Assembly (NCBI RefSeq): GCF_016623465.1
Contig: NZ_JAEDAJ010000001.1
Location: 813,963 to 877,962 of the forward strand
Length of the DNA stretch: 64,000 bases
Direction: 5' to 3'
Origin: Brachybacterium halotolerans
Lineage (GTDB): Bacteria; Actinomycetota; Actinomycetes; Actinomycetales; Dermabacteraceae
Within the stretch, counting starts at the first letter, position 1; every line of letters starts with the position of its first letter. Of this stretch, positions 1 to 8,982 are shown one piece after another. The notes below the pieces were generated by a model that did no database searches, was not told the origin of the DNA, and saw only the letters and a program-made list of their open reading frames with translations. A program made the position numbers and the translations under genes.

Positions 1-279
1 GATGAGCAGGTAGGCGACCTCGAGGTAGCTGGAGTGCTCGGCGAGCTGCTCGATCGGGTAGCCGCGGTAGCGCAGGATGCCCTCGTCGCCGTCGATGTAG
101 GTGATCGACGACTTCGTGTTCGCCGTGTTCATGAAGCCCGGGTCGTAGGTGACGTCGCCGGTCTGCTTGCGCAGCGGGGCGATGCTGATGCCGCTGTTGC
201 CCTCGACGGCCTCGACGAAGGGAAGGTCCAGATCCTGGTCGCGGTGGGTGAGGCGGGAGGTCGGCGTCGCGTTGTTCAT
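1..279 (-). CDS. gltA: Citrate synthase, N-terminal part (cut by window edge)
   Basis: Condenses oxaloacetate and acetyl-CoA to citrate at the entry to the TCA cycle, in the cytoplasm. The 93 residues present carry the N-terminal domain of type II citrate synthase: the block [20 protein letters not shown] followed by a [15 protein letters not shown] segment that is nearly invariant in the family. The active-site His and Asp residues lie beyond the window. The ATG at 279 is chosen because GGAGAG lies a few nt upstream; an in-frame ATG at 297 has no ribosome site. It lies downstream of dapC on the same strand, separated by about 200 bp with two hairpins, so it probably has its own promoter. The family call is secure; only the 3' part is unseen. 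Confidence 0.95.
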   Translation of the reverse strand, partial: MNNATPTSRLTHRDQDLDLPFVEAVEGNSGISIAPLRKQTGDVTYDPGFMNTANTKSSITYIDGDEGILRYRGYPIEQLAEHSSYLEVAYLLI

Positions 280-328
280 GTGCTCTCCGTTGTGCATCGG
301 CGTCGGTGGGGGCCGACGGGCGACCCTG

Positions 329-392
329 GGTCGTGCGGCGGGACGCAAGGGGCGTCCCGATGGTCGTGCGGCGGGACGCGAGGAGCGTCCCG
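329..392. repeat. Twin hairpins from a 33-bp tandem duplication
   Basis: Two copies of a 33-bp unit lie between dapC and gltA. Each contains a perfect 8-bp stem (CGGGACGC / GCGTCCCG) with a 5-nt loop, at 339-359 and 372-392. The loops differ (AAGGG and GAGGA) while the stems are identical, so the fold is preserved. They lie just downstream of the dapC stop and could terminate or stabilise its mRNA. There is no T-tract. Confidence 0.6.
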
Positions 393-481
393 GGGGTTGG
401 TCCGGTCCGGGGACCGGTGCGGTCGGGGTCAGGTGCGGGTCTGGGCCGGGGCCGGTGCGGCCCTCGGGTCCCGGTGGCGGA

Positions 482-1693
482 TCAGCGGCGGGTGAGCCGC
501 TCGACCGCGGCGGAGATCCGTTCGTCGCTCGCGGTCAGTGCGATGCGGACGAAACGCTCCCCCGCCTCACCATAGAACATTCCGGGGGCGGTGAGGATTC
601 CCAGCTTCGCGAGCTCGTGGACGCTGGCCATGGAGTCCTCGCCGAAGGTGGTCCAGAGGTACAGCCCCGCGCGCGACCCGTGGATCTCGCCGCCGAAGCC
701 CTCGACGGCCTCGCGCAGCGCGGTGCGGCGGGCGCGGTAGACGCCGTGCTGGGCGCGCACGGCGTCGTCGTCGGCCAGAGCGGCCGTCATGGCGACCTGC
801 ACGGGGGTGGGCAGCATCATCCCGGCCTGCTTGCGGATGGCGGTGAGCTCGCCCACGAGCTCCGGGTCGCCGGCGACGAACGCCGCCCGGTAGCCCGCGA
901 GGTTCGACTGCTTCGAGAGCGAGTACACGCAGAGCAGCCCGGTGAGGTCGCCGCCGTGCACGCGCGGATCCAGGATCGAGGGCACCTCCTCGACGTCCCA
1001 GGGCAGCAGGGCGTAGCACTCGTCGGAGGCGACGATGATGCCCCGCTCGCGCGCCCACGAGACGATGCTGCGCAGCTGGGAGACGTCCAGGACCTCGCCG
1101 GTCGGGTTCCCCGGGGAGTTCAGCCACAGCAGGCCGATCCGCTCGAGGTCCTCGGCGTCGATCGCGGCGTCGCCCTCGGCGGCCAGGCGCTCCATGTCGA
1201 CGGGCACGCTGCGGGCGCCCACGAAGCGCGCCCCCATGTCGTAGGTCGGGTAGGCGACGTGCGGGAAGGCGACGGCGCCGTCCGCCCCGATGCCGAGCTG
1301 GAAGGGCAGGTGGGCGACGAGCTCCTTGGAGCCGACAGTCGGCAGCACGTGCTCGTGGCCGATGCCCGCCGCGCCTGCGGACCCACCGTCGGACCCGCCG
1401 TCGGACCCCGCTCCGGCGCCGGCTCCGCGGCGCCTCACCACGAAGTCCACGAGCGCATCGCGCAGGGCCGCGGTGCCGATGGTGGTCGGGTAGCCGTGGG
1501 CGTCGGACGCCTCCCGCAGCGCCTGCTGCACGCGTTCGGGGGTCGGGTCCACGGGCGTGCCGACGGACAGGTCGACGAGTCCGCCCGGGTGGGCGCTCGC
1601 CGCGCTCTTGGCCTCCGCGAGGGAGTCCCAGGGGAAGGCGGGCAGGCGCGCGGCCAGGGGCTCGCGCGGGGCCGACGGGCGGTGCTGCGCCAT
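482..1693 (-). CDS. dapC: Succinyldiaminopimelate transaminase
   Basis: A PLP-dependent class I/II aminotransferase that converts N-succinyl-2-amino-6-ketopimelate to succinyl-diaminopimelate in lysine and meso-DAP (peptidoglycan) synthesis. In 403 residues the fold-type I landmarks are LNSPGNPTG at 191-199 and the PLP-lysine motif [12 protein letters not shown] with Lys261; NLAGYR is typical of the DapC subgroup. A Gly/Ser/Asp-rich insert near residues 90-110 (SDGGSDGG) is a low-complexity loop not expected in the fold. AAGGATC lies before the ATG at 1693. The gene follows fdxA on the same strand, the arrangement common in actinobacteria, and dapF at 61-62 kb supplies a later step of the same pathway. 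Another aminotransferase specificity is possible, but the synteny supports DapC. Confidence 0.9.
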   Translation of the reverse strand: MAQHRPSAPREPLAARLPAFPWDSLAEAKSAASAHPGGLVDLSVGTPVDPTPERVQQALREASDAHGYPTTIGTAALRDALVDFVVRRRGAGAGAGSDGGSDGGSAGAAGIGHEHVLPTVGSKELVAHLPFQLGIGADGAVAFPHVAYPTYDMGARFVGARSVPVDMERLAAEGDAAIDAEDLERIGLLWLNSPGNPTGEVLDVSQLRSIVSWARERGIIVASDECYALLPWDVEEVPSILDPRVHGGDLTGLLCVYSLSKQSNLAGYRAAFVAGDPELVGELTAIRKQAGMMLPTPVQVAMTAALADDDAVRAQHGVYRARRTALREAVEGFGGEIHGSRAGLYLWTTFGEDSMASVHELAKLGILTAPGMFYGEAGERFVRIALTASDERISAAVERLTRR

Positions 1694-1730
1694 CAGATCC
1701 TTCTTTCCAGACTGCGTTCCGGGCCGCTCA

Positions 1731-1779
1731 GCGCAGAGGTCGCCTCACGCGTCCCCGCGCAGAGGTCGCCTCACGCGTC
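1731..1779. repeat. 23-bp direct repeat spanning the fdxA stop codon
   Basis: An identical 23-bp sequence occurs at 1731-1753 and 1757-1779 (period 26). The second copy contains the last codons and TGA of fdxA, so the first is a duplicate of the gene's 3' end placed just downstream of it, in the fdxA-dapC gap. Confidence 0.8.
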
Positions 1780-2097
1780 GTTCGGGTTCGGCGGGAGCGC
1801 CTCGATGAGCGGGTGGTCCTTGTCGATGACGCCCATCTTCGCAGCCCCGCCGGGGGCGCCGAGCTCGTCGAAGAACTCGACGTTGGCCTTGTAGTAGTCG
1901 GCCCACTCGTCCGGGAGGTCGTCCTCGTAGTAGATCGCCTCGACCGGGCAGACGGGCTCGCAGGCGCCGCAGTCCACGCACTCGTCGGGCTGGATGTACA
2001 GCGACCGGGTGCCCTCGTAGATGCAGTCCACGGGGCATTCGTCCACGCATGCCCTGTCCTTCACGTCCACGCAGGGCAGGGCGATGACGTACGTCAT
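1771..2097 (-). CDS. fdxA: Ferredoxin (7Fe type)
   Basis: A small soluble electron carrier with one [3Fe-4S] and one [4Fe-4S] cluster. The 108 residues start [20 protein letters not shown]. Cys9, Cys17, Cys21 and Cys25 form the first cluster region and the CxxCxxCxxxCP run Cys40-Cys43-Cys46-Cys50 the second. The acidic C-terminal extension is typical of the actinobacterial FdxA/FdxC type. GGAAGGA precedes the ATG by a good distance. It is transcribed away from the gene at 2347 and reads into dapC, with a 77-nt gap holding a tandem copy of its own 3' end. Physiological partners (for example P450s or oxidoreductases) cannot be told from the sequence. Confidence 0.95.
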   Translation of the reverse strand: MTYVIALPCVDVKDRACVDECPVDCIYEGTRSLYIQPDECVDCGACEPVCPVEAIYYEDDLPDEWADYYKANVEFFDELGAPGGAAKMGVIDKDHPLIEALPPNPNDA

Positions 2098-2346
2098 GCA
2101 GCGATCCTTCCAGGGCAGGGACCGGACGACGGCCGGGTCTGTGCCCGCTCCCGGCCGGGGCCGGGGCGGGCGGGCCGCCGCAGCGGGGGCCGACGCGATG
2201 GTCCCAGGATGTTCTCGGGCTCCCGGGGCGAGGGAGCCGTCCCCATCATGTCACCGTCGCCCGTGCCTGCGGGGCCCACGGCCCGCCCTCCGGCGCGCAG
2301 GTGACGAGGTCGACATCGCGGCCGGGTCCGCCGATAGCCTGGAGCC

Positions 2347-2691
2347 ATGGACCAGGAGCATTCCCCGGATCCGGCAGCGGGCGCGACGCCCGGCGACGCT
2401 CCGGACACCGCCGACCCGAGCGCGCCTCCTGCTCCCGCGCGGAGACCCCGTCCGGGGTGGGCGCCGTTCCTCCGGGTGGGGACCCGCGTGGTGGTGCGCT
2501 ATGCGATCGACCGCAGCGCGTCGCCGCACGGCGAGGGGATGACCGATGCGCTGGGAGTGATCGAGGACGCCGACGAGGACACCCTCACGGTCGCGACCAA
2601 GCGCGGCAGCGACCGGGTGGTGCGGGGTCTCGTCACCGCCGCCAGGCCGGTGCCCGATCCTCCCCGCCGCCGCGGTGGCGCAGCGCGCTGA
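2347..2691 (+). CDS. Small SH3-like domain protein (stand-alone N-domain of Rv0428c-type acetyltransferases)
   Basis: This is a 114-residue protein. Residues 1-38 are Pro/Ala-rich and probably disordered. Residues 39-100 form a small beta-rich domain (GTRVVVRYAID, then DALGVIEDADEDTLTVATKRG, then VRGLVTAARPVPDPP). That pattern is the N-terminal SH3-like part of the actinobacterial GNAT family typified by Rv0428c; the acetyltransferase domain is absent here. It is commonly found beside fdxA and dapC. TAGCCT at 2335-2340 lies exactly 6 nt before the ATG, which suggests a leaderless transcript, although GGAG also falls in that gap. Its 3' end overlaps the converging phosphatidyltransferase gene by 59 nt. 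The function is unknown and the domain relationship is from memory of the family. Confidence 0.7.
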   Translation: MDQEHSPDPAAGATPGDAPDTADPSAPPAPARRPRPGWAPFLRVGTRVVVRYAIDRSASPHGEGMTDALGVIEDADEDTLTVATKRGSDRVVRGLVTAARPVPDPPRRRGGAAR

Positions 2692-3247
2692 GCAGGTAGC
2701 CGGCGCCGGCGATCAGGTGCAGCAGCACGCCGACCCAGACGAGCACGCGCAGCGCCGGGATCGCGGCGGGCAGCCACGCGGCCGCGGCGGCCAGCAGGAA
2801 CACGGCCGACATCAGCACCGCGGTGCGCGCCTTGCCGATGCGCGAGACGGGCAGCGCGCCCCCGGCGGCGGTGCGGCCGGCGAGCGCGAGCAGCACGATG
2901 TCCACGAGGGCGATCACGCCCAGCGGGATCCACGAGAGGACGCCGGCGAGGGCGAGCGAGAGCACCACGCCCACGAGCCCCAGGCGGTCGGCGATCGGGT
3001 CGATGATCGCGCCGGTGCGACTGGTCTGGTGCAGGGCGCGGGCCAGCAGCCCGTCGACCCAGTCCGTGAGCGCCCAGACGAGCAGCAGGATCACCGCGAG
3101 CGGGTCGGGGCCGCCATCCACCAGCAGCACGCACACCGGCAGGAGCAGCAGGAAGCGCAGCAGGGTGACCGCGTTGGGGATCGTCGCCCAGTCCGGGCGA
3201 CGTGTCCCGTGGGGCGCGGCAGTGCGACGAGGGTCGGGGTCCTCCAC
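2633..3247 (-). CDS. CDP-alcohol phosphatidyltransferase family protein
   Basis: An integral membrane enzyme that transfers a phosphatidyl group from CDP-diacylglycerol to an alcohol acceptor (glycerol phosphate, inositol phosphate or another). In 204 residues the complete CDP-alcohol signature is visible: Asp62, then Asp65-Gly66, Ala69-Arg70, Gly79, Asp83 and Asp87. The rest is hydrophobic with about five or six predicted membrane helices. The acceptor cannot be deduced; PgsA-like or an actinobacterial paralogue are both possible. A GTG start is used at 3247, 6 nt after the stop of the upstream membrane gene, so it is in an operon with typA. Its 3' end overlaps the convergent gene at 2347-2691. 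Confidence 0.88.
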   Translation of the reverse strand: MEDPDPRRTAAPHGTRRPDWATIPNAVTLLRFLLLLPVCVLLVDGGPDPLAVILLLVWALTDWVDGLLARALHQTSRTGAIIDPIADRLGLVGVVLSLALAGVLSWIPLGVIALVDIVLLALAGRTAAGGALPVSRIGKARTAVLMSAVFLLAAAAAWLPAAIPALRVLVWVGVLLHLIAGAGYLLSALRHRGGGEDRAPAWRR

Positions 3248-3253
3248 GCCCGC

Positions 3254-3778
3254 TCAGACCCGTCGGCCGGTGGAGCCCGCCGAGCCCGAGCCGCCCGTCG
3301 GCCGAGCCCGACGCGAGGCGAGGTGCTGGATGCCCAGGAACACGAAGGGCACCGCGATGCCGATGCCCTGCACGATCCACCCGGAGCTCTGCGCCTTCTG
3401 CGCGATGACGGCGGGCATCAGCACTCCCCCGCCGGGGCTGGTGCCCGCGAAGGGGAGCACCATCAGGCCCCAGACGCAGCCGAGCACCACCACGGGCAGC
3501 CGTGCGCCGGTCGCGGCCCACAGGAAGGTCGCGGCGGCGAACTGGAAGACGGCGCCGAACACGAGCCCCACGGGCAGGTCGACGCCCGCGACCGTCAGCT
3601 CCAGGCGGTGCATCGTCACCAGCAGGAGCACGGAGACCACCGCCACCACGATCGCGGCGATGACCTGGGAGACCCTGGCCGCGATCGAGGCGGTCTCCGG
3701 CGCCGTGCGCGCGAGGCCCCCCGGCGCCGTGCGCACGGGGGCGCCCGGCGACGTGCGTCCGGAGGGGCCGGGGGTCAC
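3254..3778 (-). CDS. Four-helix integral membrane protein (probably DUF6113 family)
   Basis: A 174-residue protein beginning at a GTG that overlaps the typA stop codon (GTGA), so it is translationally coupled to typA. After a repetitive N-terminal tail (RTSPG / RTAPG / RTAPE) there are four hydrophobic segments at roughly residues 33-53, 64-84, 90-110 and 135-155, ending in a basic tail (HLASRRARP). No catalytic motif is visible. Size, topology and position next to typA resemble the actinobacterial DUF6113 proteins, but this rests on general recall rather than a search. No function can be assigned. Confidence 0.7.
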   Translation of the reverse strand: MTPGPSGRTSPGAPVRTAPGGLARTAPETASIAARVSQVIAAIVVAVVSVLLLVTMHRLELTVAGVDLPVGLVFGAVFQFAAATFLWAATGARLPVVVLGCVWGLMVLPFAGTSPGGGVLMPAVIAQKAQSSGWIVQGIGIAVPFVFLGIQHLASRRARPTGGSGSAGSTGRRV

Positions 3779-5697
3779 GCGGTGCCCTTGGTCTTCCCGC
3801 GCTGCTTGGAGCGCTCCTGGGCGCTGAGGGCGACCTTGCGGATGCGGACGATCTCGGGGGTGACCTCGACGCACTCGTCCTGGTTCGCGAACTCGAGGGA
3901 CTCCTCGAGGGTGAGCTTGCGCGGCGGCACGAGGTTCTCGAACGCCTCGGAGGAGGCTGCGCGCATGTTCGTCAGCTTCTTCTCCTTGGTGATGTTGACG
4001 TCCATGTCCTCGGCGCGCGAGTTCTCGCCGACGATCTGGCCCTCGTAGACCTCGCTCGTGGGCTCGACGAAGAACGAGCCGCGCTCCTGGAGGTTGATCA
4101 TCGCGTACGGCGTCACGACGCCGGCGCGGTCGGCGACCAGCGAGCCCGAGGTGCGGAACTCGATGTGGCCCATCCAGGGCTCGAAACCGTCGGCGTAGGA
4201 GGAGGCGATGCCGTTGCCGCGGGTCTCGGTGAGGAAGCGGGTGCGGAAGCCGATGAGGCCGCGCGAGGGCACCAGGAACTCCATGCGCACCCAGCCGGAG
4301 CCGTGGTTGCTCATGGTCTCCATGCGGCCCTTGCGGGAGGCCATCAGCTGGGTGACGGCGCCCAGGTACTCCTCGGGCACGTCGATGGTCATCCGCTCGA
4401 CGGGCTCGCAGGTCTTGCCGTCGATCTCGCGGGTCAGCACGCGGGGCTTGCCCACGGTGAGCTCGAAGCCCTCGCGGCGCATCTGCTCGACGAGGATCGC
4501 GAGCGCGAGCTCGCCGCGGCCCTGGACCTCCCAGGCGTCGGGACGCTCGGTGGGGAGGATCTTCAGGGACACGTTGCCCACGAGCTCGGCGTCGAGGCGA
4601 TCCTTGACCTGGCGGGCGGTGAGCTTGTGGCCCTTGCCGTTCTTGCCGGCGAGCGGCGAGGTGTTGATGCCGATGGTCATGGAGATCGCCGGGTCGTCGA
4701 CCGTGATCAGCGGCAGCGGCCGCGGGTCCTCGACGTCGGTGAGGGTCTCGCCGATCATGATCTCGGGGATGCCGGCGACCGCGACGATGTCGCCCGGGCG
4801 GGCCGTGCGGGTCATGGGCTCGCGGGCGAGACCCTTGGTCTCCAGCAGCTCGGTGATCTTCACGGTCTTCGTCTCGCCGTGGCGGGTGCACCAGGCGACC
4901 TGCTCGCCCTTGGTGAGCTCGCCGCTCTTGACGCGCAGCAGGGCGAGGCGGCCCAGGAACGGCGAGGCGTCGAGGTTCGTGACGTGGGCCTGCAGCGGCA
5001 TCTCGTCGTCGAAGCTCGGCGCGGGGATCGACTCGATGATCGTCTTGAACAAGGGCTCCACGTTCTCGGACGCCGGGAGCTCGCCGTCGGCCGGCTGCTC
5101 GAGATCGGCGCGGCCGGCCTTGCCCGAGGCGTAGACGACCGGCACGTCGAGGACGGCATCCAGATCGAGGTCCGGGACCTCGTCGGAGAGGTCGGAGGCC
5201 AGGCCCAGCAGCAGGTCGGTCGACTCGCCGACGACCTCCTCGATGCGGGCGTCGGGACGGTCCACCTTGTTGACCACGAGGATTACGGGGAGCTTCGCGG
5301 CCAGTGCCTTGCGCAGCACGAAGCGGGTCTGCGGGAGCGGGCCCTCCGAGGCGTCCACGAGGAGCACCACGCCGTCGACCATCGAGAGGCCGCGCTCGAC
5401 CTCTCCGCCGAAGTCGGCGTGGCCGGGGGTGTCGATGACGTTGATGGTGATGCCGTCGGGCTCGCCGTTCGCCGCCGCCGACGGTCCGTGGTACCGGATC
5501 GCGGTGTTCTTGGCGAGGATCGTGATGCCCTTCTCGCGCTCGAGCTCACCGGAGTCCATGGCGCGGTCGTCGTGCTTGTCGCGCTCGCCGAGCGCGCCGC
5601 CCTGCGTGAGCATGGCATCCACGAGGGTGGTCTTGCCGTGGTCGACGTGGGCGACGATAGCGACATTGCGCAGGTCGGTGCGGTGCTGGAGGGACAT
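3775..5697 (-). CDS. typA: Translational GTPase TypA/BipA
   Basis: A ribosome-binding GTPase of the EF-G class, involved in ribosome assembly and stress adaptation. The 640 residues begin MSLQHRTDLRNVAIVAHVDH. G1 is AHVDHGKTT, G3 DTPGHADF, G4 NKVD and the switch region contains EREKGITI. The C-terminal domain specific to BipA follows (RGRGELALAILVEQMRREGF and later SRGLIGFRTRF). The start at 5697 matches family length; an upstream in-frame ATG at 5760 would add 21 atypical residues. No good Shine-Dalgarno sequence is visible. A TAGAAT hexamer near 5825-5832 on this strand is a possible -10. It heads an operon with the membrane gene and the phosphatidyltransferase. Confidence 0.95.
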   Translation of the reverse strand: MSLQHRTDLRNVAIVAHVDHGKTTLVDAMLTQGGALGERDKHDDRAMDSGELEREKGITILAKNTAIRYHGPSAAANGEPDGITINVIDTPGHADFGGEVERGLSMVDGVVLLVDASEGPLPQTRFVLRKALAAKLPVILVVNKVDRPDARIEEVVGESTDLLLGLASDLSDEVPDLDLDAVLDVPVVYASGKAGRADLEQPADGELPASENVEPLFKTIIESIPAPSFDDEMPLQAHVTNLDASPFLGRLALLRVKSGELTKGEQVAWCTRHGETKTVKITELLETKGLAREPMTRTARPGDIVAVAGIPEIMIGETLTDVEDPRPLPLITVDDPAISMTIGINTSPLAGKNGKGHKLTARQVKDRLDAELVGNVSLKILPTERPDAWEVQGRGELALAILVEQMRREGFELTVGKPRVLTREIDGKTCEPVERMTIDVPEEYLGAVTQLMASRKGRMETMSNHGSGWVRMEFLVPSRGLIGFRTRFLTETRGNGIASSYADGFEPWMGHIEFRTSGSLVADRAGVVTPYAMINLQERGSFFVEPTSEVYEGQIVGENSRAEDMDVNITKEKKLTNMRAASSEAFENLVPPRKLTLEESLEFANQDECVEVTPEIVRIRKVALSAQERSKQRGKTKGTA

Positions 5698-6055
5698 GCG
5701 GAGGCTGCTCGATTCGTCGTCGGAAGGCGGCGCACTCCTCACGCCGTCGCCCCGCGGCATTCCCGGCAGCGGCCCCTGCGAGGAGGCTCGTGCACGGGTG
5801 TCCGGGGCGTGCGGACACGATGCGCCGGAGAGATTCTACCGTCCGACGGCGCCGATCCCGAGGTGCGCTTGGACACGCCGTGCCGAGGCGCCGACGGCAG
5901 GCCCAACACCAGAGCCCACGCCAGGGCGCACGGCAGGGCCCACGGCAGGGCCCACGCCAGGTCGCACGCAGACGGCCCGCCGCCTCCTCGCGGAGCGCGG
6001 CGGGCCGTCTGCGGTGCCGCACGGGGCGACGGGAGCGGATCGGGCTCGGTCGGGA
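5698..6055. other. Intergenic spacer between the peptide transporter and typA
   Basis: No gene is supported here. From 5895 to 5965 there are degenerate repeats of about 12 bp (variants of AGGGCCCACGGC), followed by the strong hairpin at 5968-6012. The typA promoter should lie between 5698 and 5880. Confidence 0.6.
5968..6012 (-). terminator. Strong hairpin terminator after the peptide transporter operon
   Basis: Two perfectly complementary 16-nt arms (5968-5983 and 5997-6012; first arm GCAGACGGCCCGCCGC) flank a 13-nt loop. It lies about 44 nt beyond the stop of the ATPase gene at 6056 and before typA. No T-run follows, as is usual for actinobacterial terminators. Confidence 0.8.
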
Positions 6056-8029
6056 TCAGACGTGCCCGGCGCCGCTGAAGGGATCCTCGGGGTCCCCGCC
6101 GAGCGGGTGGTGGCCGTCGGTCCCCTCCCGGTCATCGCCTCGCGCGCCGTCGGCCTCGGGGACGTCCGTGTCGACGTCCACCTCGATGGTCTCCGCTCCC
6201 GCGAGCGGGATCGAGCCGCCGGGGATCGCCGCGAGCAGGCGCTTGGTGTATTCCTGCTGCGGGTCGTGGAAGACCTCATCGGTCGAGCCGTGCTCGACGA
6301 CGCGCCCCTTCTCCATGACCACGGTGTGATCGGCGATCTGGCGCACGACGGCGAGATCGTGGGTGATGAACAGGTAGGACAGCCCCAGCTCGGACTGCAG
6401 GTCGTTGAGCAGGTGCAGCACCTGGTCCTGGACCAGCACGTCGAGAGCGGAGACGGCCTCGTCGCACACGACGACCTCGGGATCCAGGGCCAGTGCACGC
6501 GCGATCGCGATCCTCTGGCGCTGGCCTCCCGAGAGCTCGTTGGGATAGCGGCGCATCATCGAGGCCGGCAGAGCGACCTTGTCGAGCAGGTCGCGGACCT
6601 TCGCCTCACGGGACGACGCGTCCCCGATGCCGTGCAGGCGCAGCGGCTCCTCGATCGTGCGGAAGATCGAGTACATCGGGTCGAGGGTCCCGTAGGGGTT
6701 CTGGAAGATCGGCTGCACGCGGCGGCGCAGCGCCATCATCTCCTTCCCCTTCATCCCGGCGATGTCCTGGCCCTCGAACAGCACCCGGCCCGACGTGGGC
6801 TCGAGCAGGCGGAGCACCATCTGGGCGACGGTCGACTTCCCGGAACCGGACTCCCCCACGATCGCCGTGGTCGTGCCGCGGCGCAGGTCGAAGGAGACGT
6901 CGTCGACGGCGGTGAAGGGGGTCGTCCTCCACGGCACCTTCCCGCGCAGCGGGAACACCTTGGTGAGGTTCTGGACGCTGATCACCGTGTCCTCGCGGGT
7001 GCGCTGCGCATCGGCGCCACGCCCTGCGTCTCCGGCAGGGCCGGCCCCACTGGCAGGGCCGGCCCCGCCGGCAGGGGCATCCCCGTCGGTCGCCCTCCCG
7101 GACACCGCGACGGATCCGCCGGTCGCACCGGACGCCGCCTGCTCGGTCGCGTCCTGTGCCTCGCCGTTCTTGGTCGAGACCAATCGCCGCGAGGCCAGCG
7201 AGGGCGCCGCGGCGATCAGCCGCTTCGTGTACGGGTGCTGCGGGTCCTGGAGGATCTGCAGCGCGGGGCCCGATTCGACGATCTGCCCCTTGTACATCAC
7301 GACCAGGTGCTGGGCGCGCTCGGCGGCCAGGCCCAGGTCGTGGGTGATCAGCAGGACCGCGACGCCGAGCTCGGCGGTCAGGGTGTCGAGGTGGTCGAGG
7401 ATCTGCTGCTGGACGGTGACGTCCAGGGCGCTCGTCGGCTCGTCGGCGATGAGCAGTCGCGGCCTCGCGGCGAGGCCCATGGCGATCAGGGCGCGCTGGC
7501 GCATGCCGCCGGAGAACTCGTGCGGATACTGGCCGGCGCGGCGCTCGGCGTCGGGCAGCCCCGCCTCCTCGAGCAGCTCGACGGTGCGCTTCGTGGCCGC
7601 GGCGCCCTTGGCGACGCCGTTGGCGGCGAGCGCCTCGTCGATCTGGGAGCCGACCTTCCACAGCGGGTTGAGGTTGCTCATGGGGTCCTGCGGGACCAGT
7701 CCGATCTCGCTGCCGCGCAGGGCGCGGATCTGGCCGAGCGGCACGGAGGTGATGTCCTTGCCGTCGAAGCGGATCGAGCCGCCGGTGACCTTGCCGTTGC
7801 TGGGGAGCAGCCGGGCGATGCTCATCGCCGTGGTCGACTTGCCCGAGCCGGACTCGCCGACGATCGCGACGGTCTCTCCCGGGTAGACCTCGAGGTTGGC
7901 GCCGCGCACGGCGTGCACGGGCCCGCTGCCGGTCGAGAACGTGATGTCGAGGTCGCGGATCTCGAGCAGCGCGCCGGCCTCGGCGCTGGCGGGCTGATCG
8001 CCCGTTCGGGGTGCAGTGGTGGCGCTCAT
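6056..8029 (-). CDS. Dipeptide/oligopeptide ABC transporter, fused double ATPase
   Basis: A 657-residue cytoplasmic protein with two ABC domains in tandem, equivalent to DppD plus DppF. Domain 1 (about 20-280) has Walker A GESGSGKST, signature FSGGMRQR and Walker B LLIADEPTSALD. Domain 2 (about 355-600) has GESGSGKST, LSGGQRQR and VVCDEAVSALD, where Ala-Val replaces the usual Pro-Thr after DE. Each ends with the oligopeptide C-terminal extension (HPYTKRLIAAAP, then EYTKRLLAAIPGG). The linker at about 300-345 is a Gly/Ala/Pro repeat (GGAGPASGAGPAGDAG) encoded by short tandem DNA repeats near 7020-7080. It starts with ATGA overlap on the permease stop. It powers peptide uptake with the three genes upstream. 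The substrate is inferred from family only. Confidence 0.93.
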   Translation of the reverse strand: MSATTAPRTGDQPASAEAGALLEIRDLDITFSTGSGPVHAVRGANLEVYPGETVAIVGESGSGKSTTAMSIARLLPSNGKVTGGSIRFDGKDITSVPLGQIRALRGSEIGLVPQDPMSNLNPLWKVGSQIDEALAANGVAKGAAATKRTVELLEEAGLPDAERRAGQYPHEFSGGMRQRALIAMGLAARPRLLIADEPTSALDVTVQQQILDHLDTLTAELGVAVLLITHDLGLAAERAQHLVVMYKGQIVESGPALQILQDPQHPYTKRLIAAAPSLASRRLVSTKNGEAQDATEQAASGATGGSVAVSGRATDGDAPAGGAGPASGAGPAGDAGRGADAQRTREDTVISVQNLTKVFPLRGKVPWRTTPFTAVDDVSFDLRRGTTTAIVGESGSGKSTVAQMVLRLLEPTSGRVLFEGQDIAGMKGKEMMALRRRVQPIFQNPYGTLDPMYSIFRTIEEPLRLHGIGDASSREAKVRDLLDKVALPASMMRRYPNELSGGQRQRIAIARALALDPEVVVCDEAVSALDVLVQDQVLHLLNDLQSELGLSYLFITHDLAVVRQIADHTVVMEKGRVVEHGSTDEVFHDPQQEYTKRLLAAIPGGSIPLAGAETIEVDVDTDVPEADGARGDDREGTDGHHPLGGDPEDPFSGAGHV

Positions 8030-8982
8030 CGCTTCCTCGCCTTGGGATCCAGGGCGTCGCGGACGGCGTCGCCGAGCATGATGAAGCTCAGCACGCAGAT
8101 CGCGAGCGCCACTGACGGGTAGAACAGCATCATCGGGTTGTTGCGCAGCGCGGGCTGGGCGTCCGAGATGTCGCTGCCCCACGAGATCGAGCCGTTGCCG
8201 AGCCCGAGGTAGGACAGGGTCGCCTGGGCGACGATGAACACGCCCAGGTTCACGGTGGCCGTGACGATCACCGGGGCGATCGCGTTGGGCAGCACGTGCT
8301 TGGCGAGGTTCGTGAGCTTCCCCGCGCCCAGGGCGGTCGAGGCGGTCACGAAGTCCTGGCTCTTGACCGAGAGCACGGCGCCGCGGGTGATGCGGGCGAT
8401 GTTCGTCCAGCCGAAGACCGCGAGGATCAGGGCGATGGTGAAGGTGCTGACCCCGCTGCTGAGAGCGGTGAACGCGACGATCGCGCCGAGCACGAGCGGC
8501 AGCGCGAAGAAGATCTCGGTGACGCGGGAGAGGACCTCGTCGATCCAGCCGCCCACGTAGCCGGCGAAGGCGCCGATGACCACGCCGATGACGGTCGAGA
8601 TGACCATGGCGAAGAAGCCGACGCTCAGCGAGGTGCGCGTGCCGTAGAGGATGCGCGCCCAGACGTCGTACCCCTGGACGGTGGTGCCCAGCAGGTGGCC
8701 GTCGCCCGGCTTCTGGTTGGAGACGCCGAGGTCGCCCTTGGTGGGGTCGAAGTCGGTGAAGAGCCCGGGGAACGCCGCGATGAACAGCAGCAGGAGGATC
8801 AGCAGGGCGGAGACCACGAACACGGGGTTGCGGATCAGGTTGTGCGCGGCCTCGCCCCACATGGAGCGGGGCGCGGCGGTGGTGTCCACCGCGTCGACCT
8901 CGCGCAGCGGCGTCTCGTCCAGGGGCGCGACGAAGTGCTCGTCGGCCGGACGCAGGGTGCGGGGGCTGTGATCACTTCGCAT
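8026..8982 (-). CDS. Peptide ABC transporter permease (DppC/OppC type)
   Basis: A 318-residue inner-membrane permease. An N-terminal cytoplasmic tail is followed by the OppC_N helix (NPVFVVSALLILLLLFIAAF, about 52-71) and the BPD_transp_1 domain with several helices. The region EVLSRVTEIFFALPLVLGAI and the EAA-like loop (TALGAGKLTNLAKHVLPNAI) contact the ATPase. It overlaps the preceding permease by 11 nt and the following ATPase by 4 nt, so the three are translated together. It pairs with the DppB-type permease as the transmembrane channel. Confidence 0.93.
   Translation of the reverse strand: MRSDHSPRTLRPADEHFVAPLDETPLREVDAVDTTAAPRSMWGEAAHNLIRNPVFVVSALLILLLLFIAAFPGLFTDFDPTKGDLGVSNQKPGDGHLLGTTVQGYDVWARILYGTRTSLSVGFFAMVISTVIGVVIGAFAGYVGGWIDEVLSRVTEIFFALPLVLGAIVAFTALSSGVSTFTIALILAVFGWTNIARITRGAVLSVKSQDFVTASTALGAGKLTNLAKHVLPNAIAPVIVTATVNLGVFIVAQATLSYLGLGNGSISWGSDISDAQPALRNNPMMLFYPSVALAICVLSFIMLGDAVRDALDPKARKR

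Noticed and set aside
5243-8122. A 959-codon plus-strand open frame opposite typA and the ABC ATPase
   Set aside because: Antisense shadow; it crosses the intergenic terminator and has no recognisable motif.
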